Origin: Leptospira venezuelensis
Lineage (GTDB): Bacteria; Spirochaetota; Leptospiria; Leptospirales; Leptospiraceae
Reading direction: 5' to 3'
Assembly: GCF_002150035.1 (NCBI RefSeq)
Contig: NZ_NETS01000006.1
Coordinates: 124,001-188,000, forward strand
Length of the DNA stretch: 64,000 nt
Shown here: piece by piece, positions 8,513 to 17,659 of the stretch
Layout: each line of letters starts with the position of its first letter
Numbering within the stretch: the stretch's first letter is position 1
The notes under the pieces: generated by a model
Database searches by the model: none
Seen by the model: the letters and a program-made list of their open reading frames with translations, nothing else
What the model was told of the DNA's origin: nothing
Translations under genes and position numbers: made by a program

Positions 8513-9757
8513 CTATTTCTTTAAATTCGGGATATTCGGTTTTTTAAAAGCAGCTCTACTTCTTGTTCCGCCTTCTTTTTCCAAAAACTTGGCAATCTCT
8601 TTTCGTTCATAAGCAAGGGCCATGGACAGAGGAGTATAACCTTCTGCCTGAGCATTGATGGAAGCTTTTTTACGAACGAGTTCCCTCACTACATTAGGAA
8701 GATCGAATACGATTGCAAGATGGATAGGTTTCCAGCCCATATAATCCGCATTCGGGTCAGCACCTTTTTCCAAAGATTCCAAGGATTTGTTCTCATTCTT
8801 GTCGTATAGGCTGGAAATTAAGATACGATTCTGTTTTAGTCTTTCCTCTTCTGTAATCTTAGTTTCTGTATCAGAAATAGAATTTTCAGATCGTATCACA
8901 CTGGAAGGATCTCCTGCAAACGCATAATCATAAACAGGTTTAGAAGCTGGAGGTTTAGTGTGATAATATAAGGAAGATTTAGAAGAATTAGGATGAGAAA
9001 TTTTAGTCACTTCCTGAGGATTTGTTTGGCTGAAATAAACATCTCCATAATTTTTGTTAGTAAATAGTAATGCTAGAATTGTCTGAGCTGTCCAAGGGGC
9101 CCAGGTAGCATAATACCCTTTGAATCCAGTCTCCAAAAAAGGAGATGAATACATGGAGATCCTTTTTTTAGTTTCTTCGTCTCGGATCACTCCCATATCG
9201 TATGCCATATTTCCTGCAGTAAAACAGGCACCTAAGAATAGAACGATCGCGCCAGGCGCAGGTTTCATTCCTGAAGAAATTTGCTCGTTGGAAACAAACT
9301 CTTTTCCCAGATAAAATCCACCTACTGATCTTTGGTCATAAGGTGGTTGGTCCAGATTGGTTCCAACACCATGTCCTGCATATAAAACTATATTCGCATT
9401 TTCTGATGCTTCTTTGATTCCTGACCAAGGGTTATTCGGAGGATAAAATTCAAATACAGAAACTCCTCTGTCTTTTAAAATTTTCACGAGTCCTTTGATA
9501 TTATTTATATATTCTCGGGTTTTAGGACCTTCGTTACCATCCACTTCTCCAACTATGGCAACTGCTTTTAAGCCAGCACCGGAAATAGTAGGGGAGGGCA
9601 GCTCTGCTCTTTTTTTGATCCCGGAGAATGTTCCGCCGACTGCATTACTAGGATGAACAAATTTGATTTCTTCGGAGAAAGAAGAACCGAACGCGAATAA
9701 AAGTAAGAGGATTAATAAAAGGGAACTGAACGAAAATTTCATCCAAAGATTGGACAA
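8513..9757 (-). CDS. Secreted caspase-like (C14-type) protein with ankyrin repeats
   Basis: A 414-residue exported protein. Residues 1-29 are a signal peptide (FSFSSLLLILLLLFAFGSS). Residues 65-260 look like a caspase/metacaspase fold with the His-Cys dyad in LYAGHGVG (His129) and LFLGACFTAGN (Cys178). Residues about 315-400 hold two to three ankyrin repeats (GWKPIHLAIVFDLPNVVREL; GYTPLSMALAYERKEIAKFL). The dyad is what one expects of an active clan CD protease; target and activation are unknown. It lies 27 bp downstream of meaB on the same strand and may be cotranscribed, though function gives no reason for that link. Confidence 0.75.
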   Translation of the reverse strand: MSNLWMKFSFSSLLLILLLLFAFGSSFSEEIKFVHPSNAVGGTFSGIKKRAELPSPTISGAGLKAVAIVGEVDGNEGPKTREYINNIKGLVKILKDRGVSVFEFYPPNNPWSGIKEASENANIVLYAGHGVGTNLDQPPYDQRSVGGFYLGKEFVSNEQISSGMKPAPGAIVLFLGACFTAGNMAYDMGVIRDEETKKRISMYSSPFLETGFKGYYATWAPWTAQTILALLFTNKNYGDVYFSQTNPQEVTKISHPNSSKSSLYYHTKPPASKPVYDYAFAGDPSSVIRSENSISDTETKITEEERLKQNRILISSLYDKNENKSLESLEKGADPNADYMGWKPIHLAIVFDLPNVVRELVRKKASINAQAEGYTPLSMALAYERKEIAKFLEKEGGTRSRAAFKKPNIPNLKK

Positions 9758-9784
9758 AAAAATCCGTCTTTATCAATCAATAAT

Positions 9785-10738
9785 TTATTTTAATTTGGAA
9801 CGGATTTCCGAATTAAAGAAACTTTCCCATTCCTCGTAATTCTTTTGCGGAATATTTCCTAAATTCTCAGAGAAAGAAAGCCCAAAATTCCCATATTCTG
9901 TCTTGATCCATTTTTCGATCTGGACTTTAGTTTCAGAGGATCTTTTAGTATGAGGTTTACTTTTTAGAATAAAATCTAAAAGTTCTTGGATCCCTTTTTT
10001 AGTTTTTACGCTGGTTAGAAAAATAGGAGGTATACTTCCTCCTGGGACAATATCTCTCAGGAATTCGAGAGTAGTGGAAAGAGTATGATAACTTGCTCTA
10101 GCAAGATTTTCTTCATCACATTTATTTAATATGAATGCATCTGGGACTTCCATGATCCCACTTTTCATGAATTGGATCTGGTCTCCGCCCAAAGGGACCA
10201 TGACCAAAAAGGAAAGATCCGCCAATTTGGAGACTTCTATCTCATTTTGGCCGATCCCCACTGTTTCCACGAATATAAAATCGAAAAAACAACGAAGCAA
10301 TCGGATCACATGATAGGTATAAGGATTTAGGCCTCCCAGTTCCAATTGGCTGGGTTGGGATCTGAAAAAAATCCTCTTTTCTCTTACTGGTAAAGAAAGC
10401 CTAGTTCTATCTCCGAGTAATGATCCTCCACTAATATGACTAGAAGGATCTATGGCAACTACTGCCATTTTTTTGTCTGGGACAGTTTGTAAGAAATTTG
10501 TGGAGATCTCTCCTAGAAGCGAAGATTTTCCCGCACCGGGAGTTCCTGTAAATCCTATGGTGACGGATTTGTCCCCATGAAAGCCAGAGTTTTCCAACTC
10601 TTTGAATAGAACTTTACGAAATTCGAATGAATCCGGTTTTTCCAGTTCACTGATCAGCTTCGCAAGAGGATATTTTTCCCCTTGAGAAGCTTCTTGGATC
10701 AGTTCTTTGAGTTCCTTCTCTGCAAACCGTACGGTCAT
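9785..10738 (-). CDS. meaB: Methylmalonyl-CoA mutase-associated G-protein MeaB
   Basis: A 317-residue P-loop GTPase of the MeaB/ArgK family, which gates adenosylcobalamin loading and protects B12-dependent acyl-CoA mutases. Walker A is GTPGAGKSS (residues 65-73); the switch segment VVAIDPSSHISGGSLLGDRTR and VETVGIGQNEIEVS are family hallmarks, and NKCD supplies guanine specificity. Its start is 3 bp after the stop of the mutase gene, so both are translated from one message, matching the chaperone role. Length is normal for the family. Confidence 0.95.
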   Translation of the reverse strand: MTVRFAEKELKELIQEASQGEKYPLAKLISELEKPDSFEFRKVLFKELENSGFHGDKSVTIGFTGTPGAGKSSLLGEISTNFLQTVPDKKMAVVAIDPSSHISGGSLLGDRTRLSLPVREKRIFFRSQPSQLELGGLNPYTYHVIRLLRCFFDFIFVETVGIGQNEIEVSKLADLSFLVMVPLGGDQIQFMKSGIMEVPDAFILNKCDEENLARASYHTLSTTLEFLRDIVPGGSIPPIFLTSVKTKKGIQELLDFILKSKPHTKRSSETKVQIEKWIKTEYGNFGLSFSENLGNIPQKNYEEWESFFNSEIRSKLK

Positions 10739-10741
10739 GCC

Positions 10742-12757
10742 TTATACGGAAGCTGGAATTTTCTCAGATACGATGTCTATGATACGATCCATTACATCCA
10801 TCAGATCATAATCTTTAGGTGTGAAGATTGCTTTCACTCCGATGGAATGTAATTTTTCGAAATCAGGCTGAGGAATGATTCCTCCGAAGACCACAGGTAT
10901 ATCCGCTTTATAATGTTTTAACTCTGCGAATATTTGCTCTGCAAGTTCTACGTGAGATCCGGAAAGTATGGACACTCCGATCACATTTGCGTTTTCTTCT
11001 ACAGCGGATTGTACGATCTCTTCTGGAGTTAATCTAATTCCCGAATAGATTACGTCGAATCCCGCATGTTTTGCGGACACTGCGATCATTTCTGCACCGT
11101 TAGAATGGCCGTCTAACCCAGGTTTTCCTACAACGATCTTAGGTCTTGCGCCTGTTGCTTTTTGGAATTTCTCTACTTTGGTTCTGACATTAGAAACTTT
11201 GTCAGATTCCAGATTGAGTTTTTGTCCTTCTACTCCGGTGGATGGGCGATATTCTCCGAATATTTTTCTGAGTGTATCTGCCCATTCTCCTGTAGTCACA
11301 AGCGCCTTAGCACATTCTACGGAAGCGAACATGAGGTTCTTTCCGTTTTTAGCGTCGTCTTCTAATCTTGCTAGAGATTCCGCGACCTTCTTCGCATCTC
11401 TTCTTGCTTTTACATCGGAGAGTACTTTTAAGGTTTGTTCCGCGGATTTAGGATCTACTTTGAAAATCCCTCCATCAGGATCGTTGGTAAGAGGGGAAGG
11501 GATCCCTTCTTTCCATTTGTTTTTTCCTACGATAATAAGTTCGTCGTTATTGATCTTAGCGAGTCTTTCTGCTTGGGATTTTACGAGTTGGGCTTTCATG
11601 TAACCGTTTTCGATTGCTTTGATGGCTCCACCCATTTCTTTGATCTTTTGGATCTCTTTGTTTGCGTTCTCGATAAGATCTTTTACTTTACTTTCTACAA
11701 CTCTAGAACCTTCGAATAGGTCAGGGTATTCAAGAAGATCCGTTTCGTATGCGAGTACTTGTTGTAAACGAAGTGACCATTGTTGGTCCCAAGGACGAGG
11801 AAGCGAAAGTGCTTCGTTCCAAGCCGGAAGTTGAAGTGCGCGGCATCTTGCATCTCTACTTAAGGTAACTCCTAAAGATTCGATCAAAATTCTCCAAGCG
11901 TTGTTTTCAGGTTGTTCTTCTGTTAATCCGAGTGAGTTTACTTGGACTCCGTAACGGAAGCGGCGGTATTTTTCGTTTTTGACCTGATAGATCCCTACTG
12001 TGATCTCTTCCCACATATCTGAGAAGGCCCGCATTTTACACATTTCTTCGATGAAACGAATTCCTGCATTTACGAAGAAGGAGATCCTACCAACACATTG
12101 TTCAAATTCTTCGTGAGTGAAACAGTTTCTTTCTTTCACTGCATCTAAGATTGCCATTCCGGTAGCAAGCGCGAATGCCAACTCTTGCACAGGAGTTGCT
12201 CCTGCTTCTTGTAAATGGTAAGAACAAATATTGGATGGGTTCCATTTTGGAATTCTTTTCAAACAATATTCGTACATATCCACGATGATTCGGATTGAAT
12301 GTTCCGGAGGGAAAATATAAGTCCCGCGAGCTAGATATTCTTTAATTATGTCGTTTTGAGTCGTTCCTTGGAGTTTGGAAACGTCTTCTCCTCTTTCTTC
12401 GGCTAACGCCACATATAGAGAAAGTAACCACATGGAAGTACCATTGATGGTCATGGAAGTGTTCATTTCTTCGATCGGGATCTGATCGAATAGGATTCGG
12501 AAGTCTTCCAACGTGTTGATTGGAACTCCTACTTTTCCGATTTCCGGCCTAGCGATTGCGTGATCTGAGCTATAACCGCATTGTGTGGGAAGATCAAAGG
12601 CGATGGAAAGGCCGGTTTGACCCTTTGCCAGGTTTTTTCTAAAGAGTTCGTTGGACTCCTTCGCGTTTGTATGACCCGCGTAAGTTCTGAAAATCCAAGC
12701 CGGCTCTTTGCTAGGATTTCCGGTCTTATCGTAAAGGATATGGTCTTTTTTTTCCAT
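10742..12757 (-). CDS. meaA: MeaA-type B12-dependent acyl-CoA mutase (ethylmalonyl-CoA mutase-like)
   Basis: A 671-residue adenosylcobalamin-dependent mutase. An N-terminal TIM barrel begins at TYAGHTNAKESN, and a C-terminal B12 domain carries GLDGHSNGAEM with the base-off ligand His551 (DxHxxG). The TYAGH block, AFDLPTQ and AWNEALSLPRPWDQQWSLRL resemble MeaA/Ecm (ethylmalonyl-CoA mutase) more than classical methylmalonyl-CoA mutase, which I recall as YAGF; this is a recollected comparison, not an alignment. Both domains are on one chain. MeaB follows with 3 bp between. RBS GAGGGCAAGAAG precedes ATG 12757. Confidence 0.9.
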   Translation of the reverse strand: MEKKDHILYDKTGNPSKEPAWIFRTYAGHTNAKESNELFRKNLAKGQTGLSIAFDLPTQCGYSSDHAIARPEIGKVGVPINTLEDFRILFDQIPIEEMNTSMTINGTSMWLLSLYVALAEERGEDVSKLQGTTQNDIIKEYLARGTYIFPPEHSIRIIVDMYEYCLKRIPKWNPSNICSYHLQEAGATPVQELAFALATGMAILDAVKERNCFTHEEFEQCVGRISFFVNAGIRFIEEMCKMRAFSDMWEEITVGIYQVKNEKYRRFRYGVQVNSLGLTEEQPENNAWRILIESLGVTLSRDARCRALQLPAWNEALSLPRPWDQQWSLRLQQVLAYETDLLEYPDLFEGSRVVESKVKDLIENANKEIQKIKEMGGAIKAIENGYMKAQLVKSQAERLAKINNDELIIVGKNKWKEGIPSPLTNDPDGGIFKVDPKSAEQTLKVLSDVKARRDAKKVAESLARLEDDAKNGKNLMFASVECAKALVTTGEWADTLRKIFGEYRPSTGVEGQKLNLESDKVSNVRTKVEKFQKATGARPKIVVGKPGLDGHSNGAEMIAVSAKHAGFDVIYSGIRLTPEEIVQSAVEENANVIGVSILSGSHVELAEQIFAELKHYKADIPVVFGGIIPQPDFEKLHSIGVKAIFTPKDYDLMDVMDRIIDIVSEKIPASV

Positions 12758-12865
12758 CTTCTTGCCCTCGGAATATGCCTCTTAGTTTAGTTCAAAATGT
12801 GTTGGTATAATTTCACCTAAATTTTTAACGTAGCTCCGAAATCCGTAGGAGAAGAATTCCGCCGC

Positions 12866-14197
12866 ATGGACTTGGAAAGAAACAGAAAAGCAAACCCCGC
12901 GCTCATTTCACTCTCGACGCTGTTTCTCACCGGTCTTCTGACCCTTCTCTATTCCTGGCACGGTGACCCGTCCAACGGAGAAAGTTTCCGAACATTGGCA
13001 GAATTACGTTCTCTTTCGGAAGATGGAAAATTTTTCTCCTTCCGCGAACCTCTTCCATTTTTGCTTTTATCCTTTTGGAAATCGATCTTTGGTTTGAATT
13101 ATATACCGGCTTATCTCTCTTTCGGTGCATTTTTCCTGAGTTTAGGAATTCATCTTTGCGCTTATGTGATGGAAAAAGAGAGTTGGAAGCTAAATCATTA
13201 TCTTTTCTGTTATTTAGCAGCGATCAATCCGTTCTCTTATCTTGTTCCTTTGAATATGCTGGGAGAATTAGTAGCCTTTTCGTTTCTTCTCGTATTATTT
13301 CTTTCGTTTCGAATGGAAACAGTGGTGGATCTTCTGATCTTAGTTTCCTTTACTGTGCTCGGGTTTTTCTCTCATTTCACTTTCTTTTTGATAGGATTTA
13401 CTATTTTTGTGATCAAAGCGGGAACAGTAGGCATAAGAGAGAAGAAGAAACAACAATCTGTATTTTTCAAAAGAAGAAACCTTCCTAAACTTTTCTTATT
13501 CGGCTATCTTTCGGTTCTCGTACTTGGGATTATTCTATTAGGAAATCTTAATTTTTATGGGGCTCACTCTTTTCGATTTATGGGCCAAGCCGTTTGGAAC
13601 TACCTTTTAGGTTTCGGTTCTTTTATTCTAATTCTGTTTATTGGCGTTTTCTTGCTTCGTTCCGAGAAAGAATTGAATTCGCTCCCTGCTTCTATTGGGA
13701 TCTTTGCGCTGATTGCAGTTTCCGGCTATTTTACGATCCGTCCTATTTTAGGTGTGGATAAGATAAAGTTAAACACACTTGCTAAAGATGTGACATCCTT
13801 AAAAGGAAGATTGATCGTAGACCAGGACGAAAGGATCTATGTTTCTCCTGAAACTTCTGCTTATCTATATTTCGTTTCTAAACAAAGGACTCATTTTACT
13901 TCTTATCCTGAAATAAGAGAAAAAGATTATATTCTTTTATCTGAAGTTTGGGCGGTAGACAGAAAACTTTTACAAAGAGAAGTAAAGGCGAAGAATACTC
14001 CATATCTGTTTTTATCCGGAGAAAGAGTGCTGATCAATGGGTTCTTATGGAAGAGAATACAAACTGATCCTAGTTTAAAAACTTTAAAAACCAGATCTAT
14101 CGAGGCTAAATCGGAACTTTCCGACCAAAAAGGTTACGATGAACTGAAAGCATTCTTCATTTCTTGGCTTTCTGCTTCTAAGGCTCCTGATGTATGA
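12866..14197 (+). CDS. Polytopic membrane protein of unknown function
   Basis: A 443-residue membrane protein with about nine hydrophobic segments (for example LSTLFLTGLLTLLYSW, AYLSFGAFFLSLGIHLCAYV, LVAFSFLLVLFLSF, LLILVSFTVLGFFSHFTFFL, LFLFGYLSVLVLGIILLG, LLGFGSFILILFIGVFLL, GIFALIAVSGYFTI). A soluble C-terminal domain of about 130 residues follows. The overall shape is like GT-C-type or O-antigen-ligase-like membrane proteins, but no diagnostic motif was recognised, so no function is given. The next gene, a methyltransferase, overlaps by 4 bp (ATGA), so they are translationally coupled. ATG 12866 is divergent from meaA across a spacer of about 108 bp. Confidence 0.75.
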   Translation: MDLERNRKANPALISLSTLFLTGLLTLLYSWHGDPSNGESFRTLAELRSLSEDGKFFSFREPLPFLLLSFWKSIFGLNYIPAYLSFGAFFLSLGIHLCAYVMEKESWKLNHYLFCYLAAINPFSYLVPLNMLGELVAFSFLLVLFLSFRMETVVDLLILVSFTVLGFFSHFTFFLIGFTIFVIKAGTVGIREKKKQQSVFFKRRNLPKLFLFGYLSVLVLGIILLGNLNFYGAHSFRFMGQAVWNYLLGFGSFILILFIGVFLLRSEKELNSLPASIGIFALIAVSGYFTIRPILGVDKIKLNTLAKDVTSLKGRLIVDQDERIYVSPETSAYLYFVSKQRTHFTSYPEIREKDYILLSEVWAVDRKLLQREVKAKNTPYLFLSGERVLINGFLWKRIQTDPSLKTLKTRSIEAKSELSDQKGYDELKAFFISWLSASKAPDV

Positions 14198-14874
14198 GTA
14201 AAAAACCGCAAGACTCCGATTATATCGCTTACGGAGCTAACGGTCTACCATTCGAAACTTCTTATTGGAATGAGATTTATGGAAGCGGGAAGGACGTAGA
14301 TGCTTCTTTTAACGCTAAAGAACATGCAAAATACATAAAATCCGTTTTCGATTTGATGCAAGTCCATCCCAGGAGTATTGCAGACTTTGGTTTTGGTAAA
14401 GCGTTACTCCTTAAAGAATTCGTAAAAATATTCCAACCGAATCGTGTGTTCGCAGTAGATCCTTCTGAAGACATGATAGACGCGATCGCAAAACAAAAAT
14501 GGATCCGCTCTTATAATCTTTCTTTTCTGCATTCTACCATCCAAGATCTGGATCTGAAACATATTCATCTTCCTCCATTCACTCTTGGGATCTGTAACTC
14601 GGTAGTCCAGTATATAGAAGATAAACATCTGCCTAAGGTTTTTGAAAAACTACATAAGATCACGAATTATCTCTATTTTACTGTTCCTACTAAAAACGAT
14701 TATACAAGAATGAAAAAGGAGATTTACTTTACAGATCCTTATGCGCACCAAAGATCTAAAAAGTATTATGAAAAATTAATACGTCCTTATTTTAGAAGAG
14801 TGGCATTTAATCTTTTGGAAAGCAGGATCACGAAAGACAGCCCGTTTTGTGACGAACTGTTCGTGGACGAATAG
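14194..14874 (+). CDS. Class I SAM-dependent methyltransferase
   Basis: A 226-residue Rossmann-fold methyltransferase. Motif I is IADFGFGKALLLKEF (about residues 54-68), atypical in having FGFGKA rather than LGCGTG, followed by the acidic motif II loop VFAVDPSEDMID and the post-I motif LGICNSVVQYI. The substrate is unknown. Its ATG overlaps the stop of the upstream polytopic membrane protein by 4 bp, which suggests the pair acts together, perhaps on a cell-envelope molecule; that is inference. Length is normal for a stand-alone methyltransferase of this class. Confidence 0.75.
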   Translation: MSKKPQDSDYIAYGANGLPFETSYWNEIYGSGKDVDASFNAKEHAKYIKSVFDLMQVHPRSIADFGFGKALLLKEFVKIFQPNRVFAVDPSEDMIDAIAKQKWIRSYNLSFLHSTIQDLDLKHIHLPPFTLGICNSVVQYIEDKHLPKVFEKLHKITNYLYFTVPTKNDYTRMKKEIYFTDPYAHQRSKKYYEKLIRPYFRRVAFNLLESRITKDSPFCDELFVDE

Positions 14875-15004
14875 GGCTATTCTCTATGACTATATATGCA
14901 TGTTTTATATGTCTGACATTATGCTCGGGTCTTTTTCTCATTTAAATCATTTTTCATTAAAAAAGAGTTTTCCGAGGAAGTAAAATACAGTAGCTTGCTC
15001 GCGT

Positions 15005-15532
15005 ATGAAATCAAAAGTCTATGATTATAGATTGATCTATAGTTTTTTTATCGTTATTTCTTTTTCAGTTTTATTTTCCTGCAAAACAGCGGAGACTAAA
15101 CAAGGTCACTTTAAAAATCTCCCTCCTGACGTAAGCCCTGATAGCCCTGTAAGTTTACAATATAATGAAGAACTGGAATCAGATGGTCAGTTCCGTTATG
15201 TTACAGTTAAAGGCAAAACGTATATGGTCGGTACCCGGATCCCAACGAATCTGGATGGAGTGAAATATATATGTCCAAAATATGATATGGTTATTCCCTA
15301 TATACCGGAACTAAACGATCTATTTGAGGCGGGGGAATTTAAGGAGGATCATTACAAACTTCCAAATTCACAAGTATGGACTGCTCATAAGCCTACAAAA
15401 GGGACTGCTTATTTTCATTTTATTACCTCCACTGGAGGAATTAGCCAATTGGATACCCCGTTAGCGCGAGTTTATTTCGTCTGTGTAAAAGCTGATCCTA
15501 AGGATCCTTCGAATAAAAATAGGCTTAAATAA
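15005..15532 (+). CDS. Hypothetical lipoprotein
   Basis: A 175-residue exported protein. Residues 1-25 form a lipoprotein signal (RLIYSFFIVISFSVLF followed by SCK), with the probable acylated Cys at about residue 26. The mature part is polar, with Pro-rich spacing and no recognised domain; it contains two further Cys near the middle and end (YICPKYD, VYFVCVKAD), possibly a disulphide. ATG 15005 follows TTGCTCGCGT without a strong ribosome-binding site. It is monocistronic and is followed by a hairpin at 15577. Function unknown. Confidence 0.7.
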   Translation: MKSKVYDYRLIYSFFIVISFSVLFSCKTAETKQGHFKNLPPDVSPDSPVSLQYNEELESDGQFRYVTVKGKTYMVGTRIPTNLDGVKYICPKYDMVIPYIPELNDLFEAGEFKEDHYKLPNSQVWTAHKPTKGTAYFHFITSTGGISQLDTPLARVYFVCVKADPKDPSNKNRLK

Positions 15533-15849
15533 AATTTGGCTACTGTCTCTTTCGCTTGATACTAAGAATAATACGCAGCACCAGAATTTCTGGTGCTCTA
15601 TTCGCAGTTTTGTAAACTCCATTGTGATTGTATTTTCCGAACTTGCTTCTAAGTATACGCTCACTAAAAAATTATTTCCGTCTAAACACACTGCTCCAAA
15701 GAAGTTAAACCGATCAGATTGATTTCTAAAAAACAAAAATTAGATTCTATGTCACTAAAAGGCTATAAGAGATAAATATTCGAATAGAGTTTTATCTTCC
15801 GATAGCTAGCATGTGCTAAACGATGTCTGTCGGATAGCCTGAAGCGAAT
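15533..15849. other. 317-bp spacer with a perfect hairpin and a possible gene remnant
   Basis: AGCACCAG-AATTT-CTGGTGCT (15577-15597) forms an 8-bp stem with a five-base loop, 45 bp after the lipoprotein stop; it lacks a T-run but may terminate that transcript. On the minus strand, 15461-15736 is open for 91 codons from a TTG and reads fairly protein-like in its middle part, but it has no ribosome-binding site and overlaps the lipoprotein gene. It is more likely a remnant or chance ORF than a gene. The promoter of the histidine kinase should lie at about 15750-15840. Confidence 0.4.
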
Positions 15850-17043
15850 ATGGAAAGTGTGAAAGAAAAGGAAATAGCTAGATTTGCAAGGGAAGAATTC
15901 TATTCCCAAAATTATAGAATAGCCTCATACTTTTTCGGGATTGTATGTGCGATCACCGTCTGGGGAGCGGTCTTAGAATACTTCCGCTCCAATTACCTTT
16001 TACTATATCTGGATTTAATCTCTGCTTTTATCTGTTTGTTCAGCCTAGGAGTGATCCAATTTTATTACAAAAATTATTTTAGAAAGAACCTGATCATATT
16101 TGGGGGACTTTTTATCTTGTTGGTCTTGGAAGTAGAGACACAATTCCATGACAACGAATATTATTTTTACGATAATAATATGTGGATCACCAACCAAGTG
16201 ATCCTTTTATTAGTGAGCTTATTCTTCAATGGAAGACCAATCTTCTATACAATCTATTCTTTTTCCGTAGTAGCATTTTATATCTTAAGGATCTTTCCAG
16301 AAGGAATCGGATATTTTTCTGATAGGACCTTATGGGTGCAGATCAGTAATATGAGCGCACTTCAATTATTTATCTGCTTATGTAATACTTGGTGGTACGG
16401 ATTTAGAATAGAACATCTTAAGAAGACTAAAAAACTTCAGGAAAGATTGTATGATGAGAGAGAAGCTATAACTAGAGATCTTCACGATTATTTAGGGGCG
16501 AAAGTTACCGATTTAAATCTATTGGTACGTTCTATTCAGGGTTATAAAAGCGGAGATACGGATTCACTTCTGAAACTAGAGAAATTGTCGGAAGATATTT
16601 TTAAAGGAATCAGAGAAATCACTGCGAGTATGGCTGATGTTAAACTAATCTCAGAAGATATCTGGAGTGGGATCAGAGTATTACTATTGAGAAGATACGG
16701 TAACGCAGGACGAAAAGTTAGATTCACAAGAGAAGGTGAAGAAGACTTTAATATAGATACAGAAAAGGCAGAGCAAATTTTAGGAATAGTAACAGAGATC
16801 TGCTCAAACGATCTAAAATATGGATCTGGAACTTCTCATTGGACGTTCTCTCCTAAAAAAGATTTCATAGAGATATCTATTCGGACCCGCACAAATTTTC
16901 AAGAGATGAGAATTGGTTCCAAGGGAAATAAGACAATCCAATTCAGAACATCCGTCATTAATGGAGAATGGAAAGAAAATTTAGAAAATCGGGATTTTAA
17001 AGGATTTTTGGCGATCCCGATCCGCCAATTGCGGAGAATTTGA
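15850..17043 (+). CDS. Membrane histidine kinase, NarL/DesK-type (HisKA_3)
   Basis: A 397-residue sensor kinase. Residues about 20-200 hold six hydrophobic helices forming a membrane sensor with little periplasmic domain. The phosphoacceptor box is ITRDLHDYLGAKVTDL (His about 216), the LHDxxG pattern of HisKA_3 kinases that pair with LuxR-type regulators. The ATPase part keeps an N-box-like EICSNDLKYGSG, but I do not see a clear DxGxG G1 box; only IGSKGN is present. The catalytic domain may be divergent or weak. The response regulator gene follows after 3 bp. The signal sensed is unknown. Confidence 0.8.
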   Translation: MESVKEKEIARFAREEFYSQNYRIASYFFGIVCAITVWGAVLEYFRSNYLLLYLDLISAFICLFSLGVIQFYYKNYFRKNLIIFGGLFILLVLEVETQFHDNEYYFYDNNMWITNQVILLLVSLFFNGRPIFYTIYSFSVVAFYILRIFPEGIGYFSDRTLWVQISNMSALQLFICLCNTWWYGFRIEHLKKTKKLQERLYDEREAITRDLHDYLGAKVTDLNLLVRSIQGYKSGDTDSLLKLEKLSEDIFKGIREITASMADVKLISEDIWSGIRVLLLRRYGNAGRKVRFTREGEEDFNIDTEKAEQILGIVTEICSNDLKYGSGTSHWTFSPKKDFIEISIRTRTNFQEMRIGSKGNKTIQFRTSVINGEWKENLENRDFKGFLAIPIRQLRRI

Positions 17044-17046
17044 TTC

Positions 17047-17658
17047 GTGAAATTATATAAAATAGCGATCCTAGAAGATGATCCTGTATTTGCGAGTCAG
17101 TGCAAAGAAAGATTAAAAAAAATGAATAGAGTTACCAAGGTAGAAGTTTATAACTCTGCCGAAGAATTCCCTAAAGAAAAAGAAATCACTTATGACCTAG
17201 TATTCGTGGATATAGATTTACCTGGAAAAAGTGGTTTGGATTTTATTCTAGAAGAATATTTGGCCCATTCCAAAACAAATTACGCTATCTTATCTGCATT
17301 TGAATCAGAAGAGGCTTTATTCAAAGCTCTAAAGGCGGGAGCGAGCGGATATATTCTTAAAAAAGATGTAGGGGATATTCAAGAAAAAGCGGAGATACTT
17401 TTAGAAGGGGGAGGGATACTTTCTCCAGGACTGGCCGCAAGGGTTATCCAATCTTTCCGTAAAACTACTCAAAAGGAAGTGGAAGTGTTATCCAATCGAG
17501 AGAAGAAGGTATTGGATATGATCGTGGACGGCAAGAGAACTAAAGAAATTGCAGCTTTCTTAGGCACAAAAGAAGGGACAGTAAGGGTCCAAATTAAAAG
17601 TATATTCAGAAAGTTGCATGTGAATTCTAGACTGGAATTGGTACGGAAATTTTCCTAA
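17047..17658 (+). CDS. LuxR/NarL-family response regulator
   Basis: A 203-residue two-domain regulator. The receiver domain (residues 1-120) has the acidic pair EDD near residue 11, phospho-Asp in VFVDIDLPGKSGLDF (about residue 56) and a conserved Lys in ILKKD. The C-terminal LuxR helix-turn-helix is LSNREKKVLDMIVDGKRTKEIAAFL followed by GTVRVQIKSIFRKL. It starts with GTG at 17047, 3 bp after the kinase stop, so the two form a classical two-component operon. The preceding kinase is the cognate partner. Targets are unknown. It converges tail to tail with the hydrolase gene, separated by 1 bp. Confidence 0.9.
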   Translation: MKLYKIAILEDDPVFASQCKERLKKMNRVTKVEVYNSAEEFPKEKEITYDLVFVDIDLPGKSGLDFILEEYLAHSKTNYAILSAFESEEALFKALKAGASGYILKKDVGDIQEKAEILLEGGGILSPGLAARVIQSFRKTTQKEVEVLSNREKKVLDMIVDGKRTKEIAAFLGTKEGTVRVQIKSIFRKLHVNSRLELVRKFS

Positions 17659-17659
17659 C

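Noticed and set aside
15461..15736. 91-codon minus-strand ORF with protein-like middle
   Set aside because: It overlaps the lipoprotein gene, begins with TTG without a ribosome-binding site and ends inside another gene's coding sequence; kept only as a note in the spacer entry.
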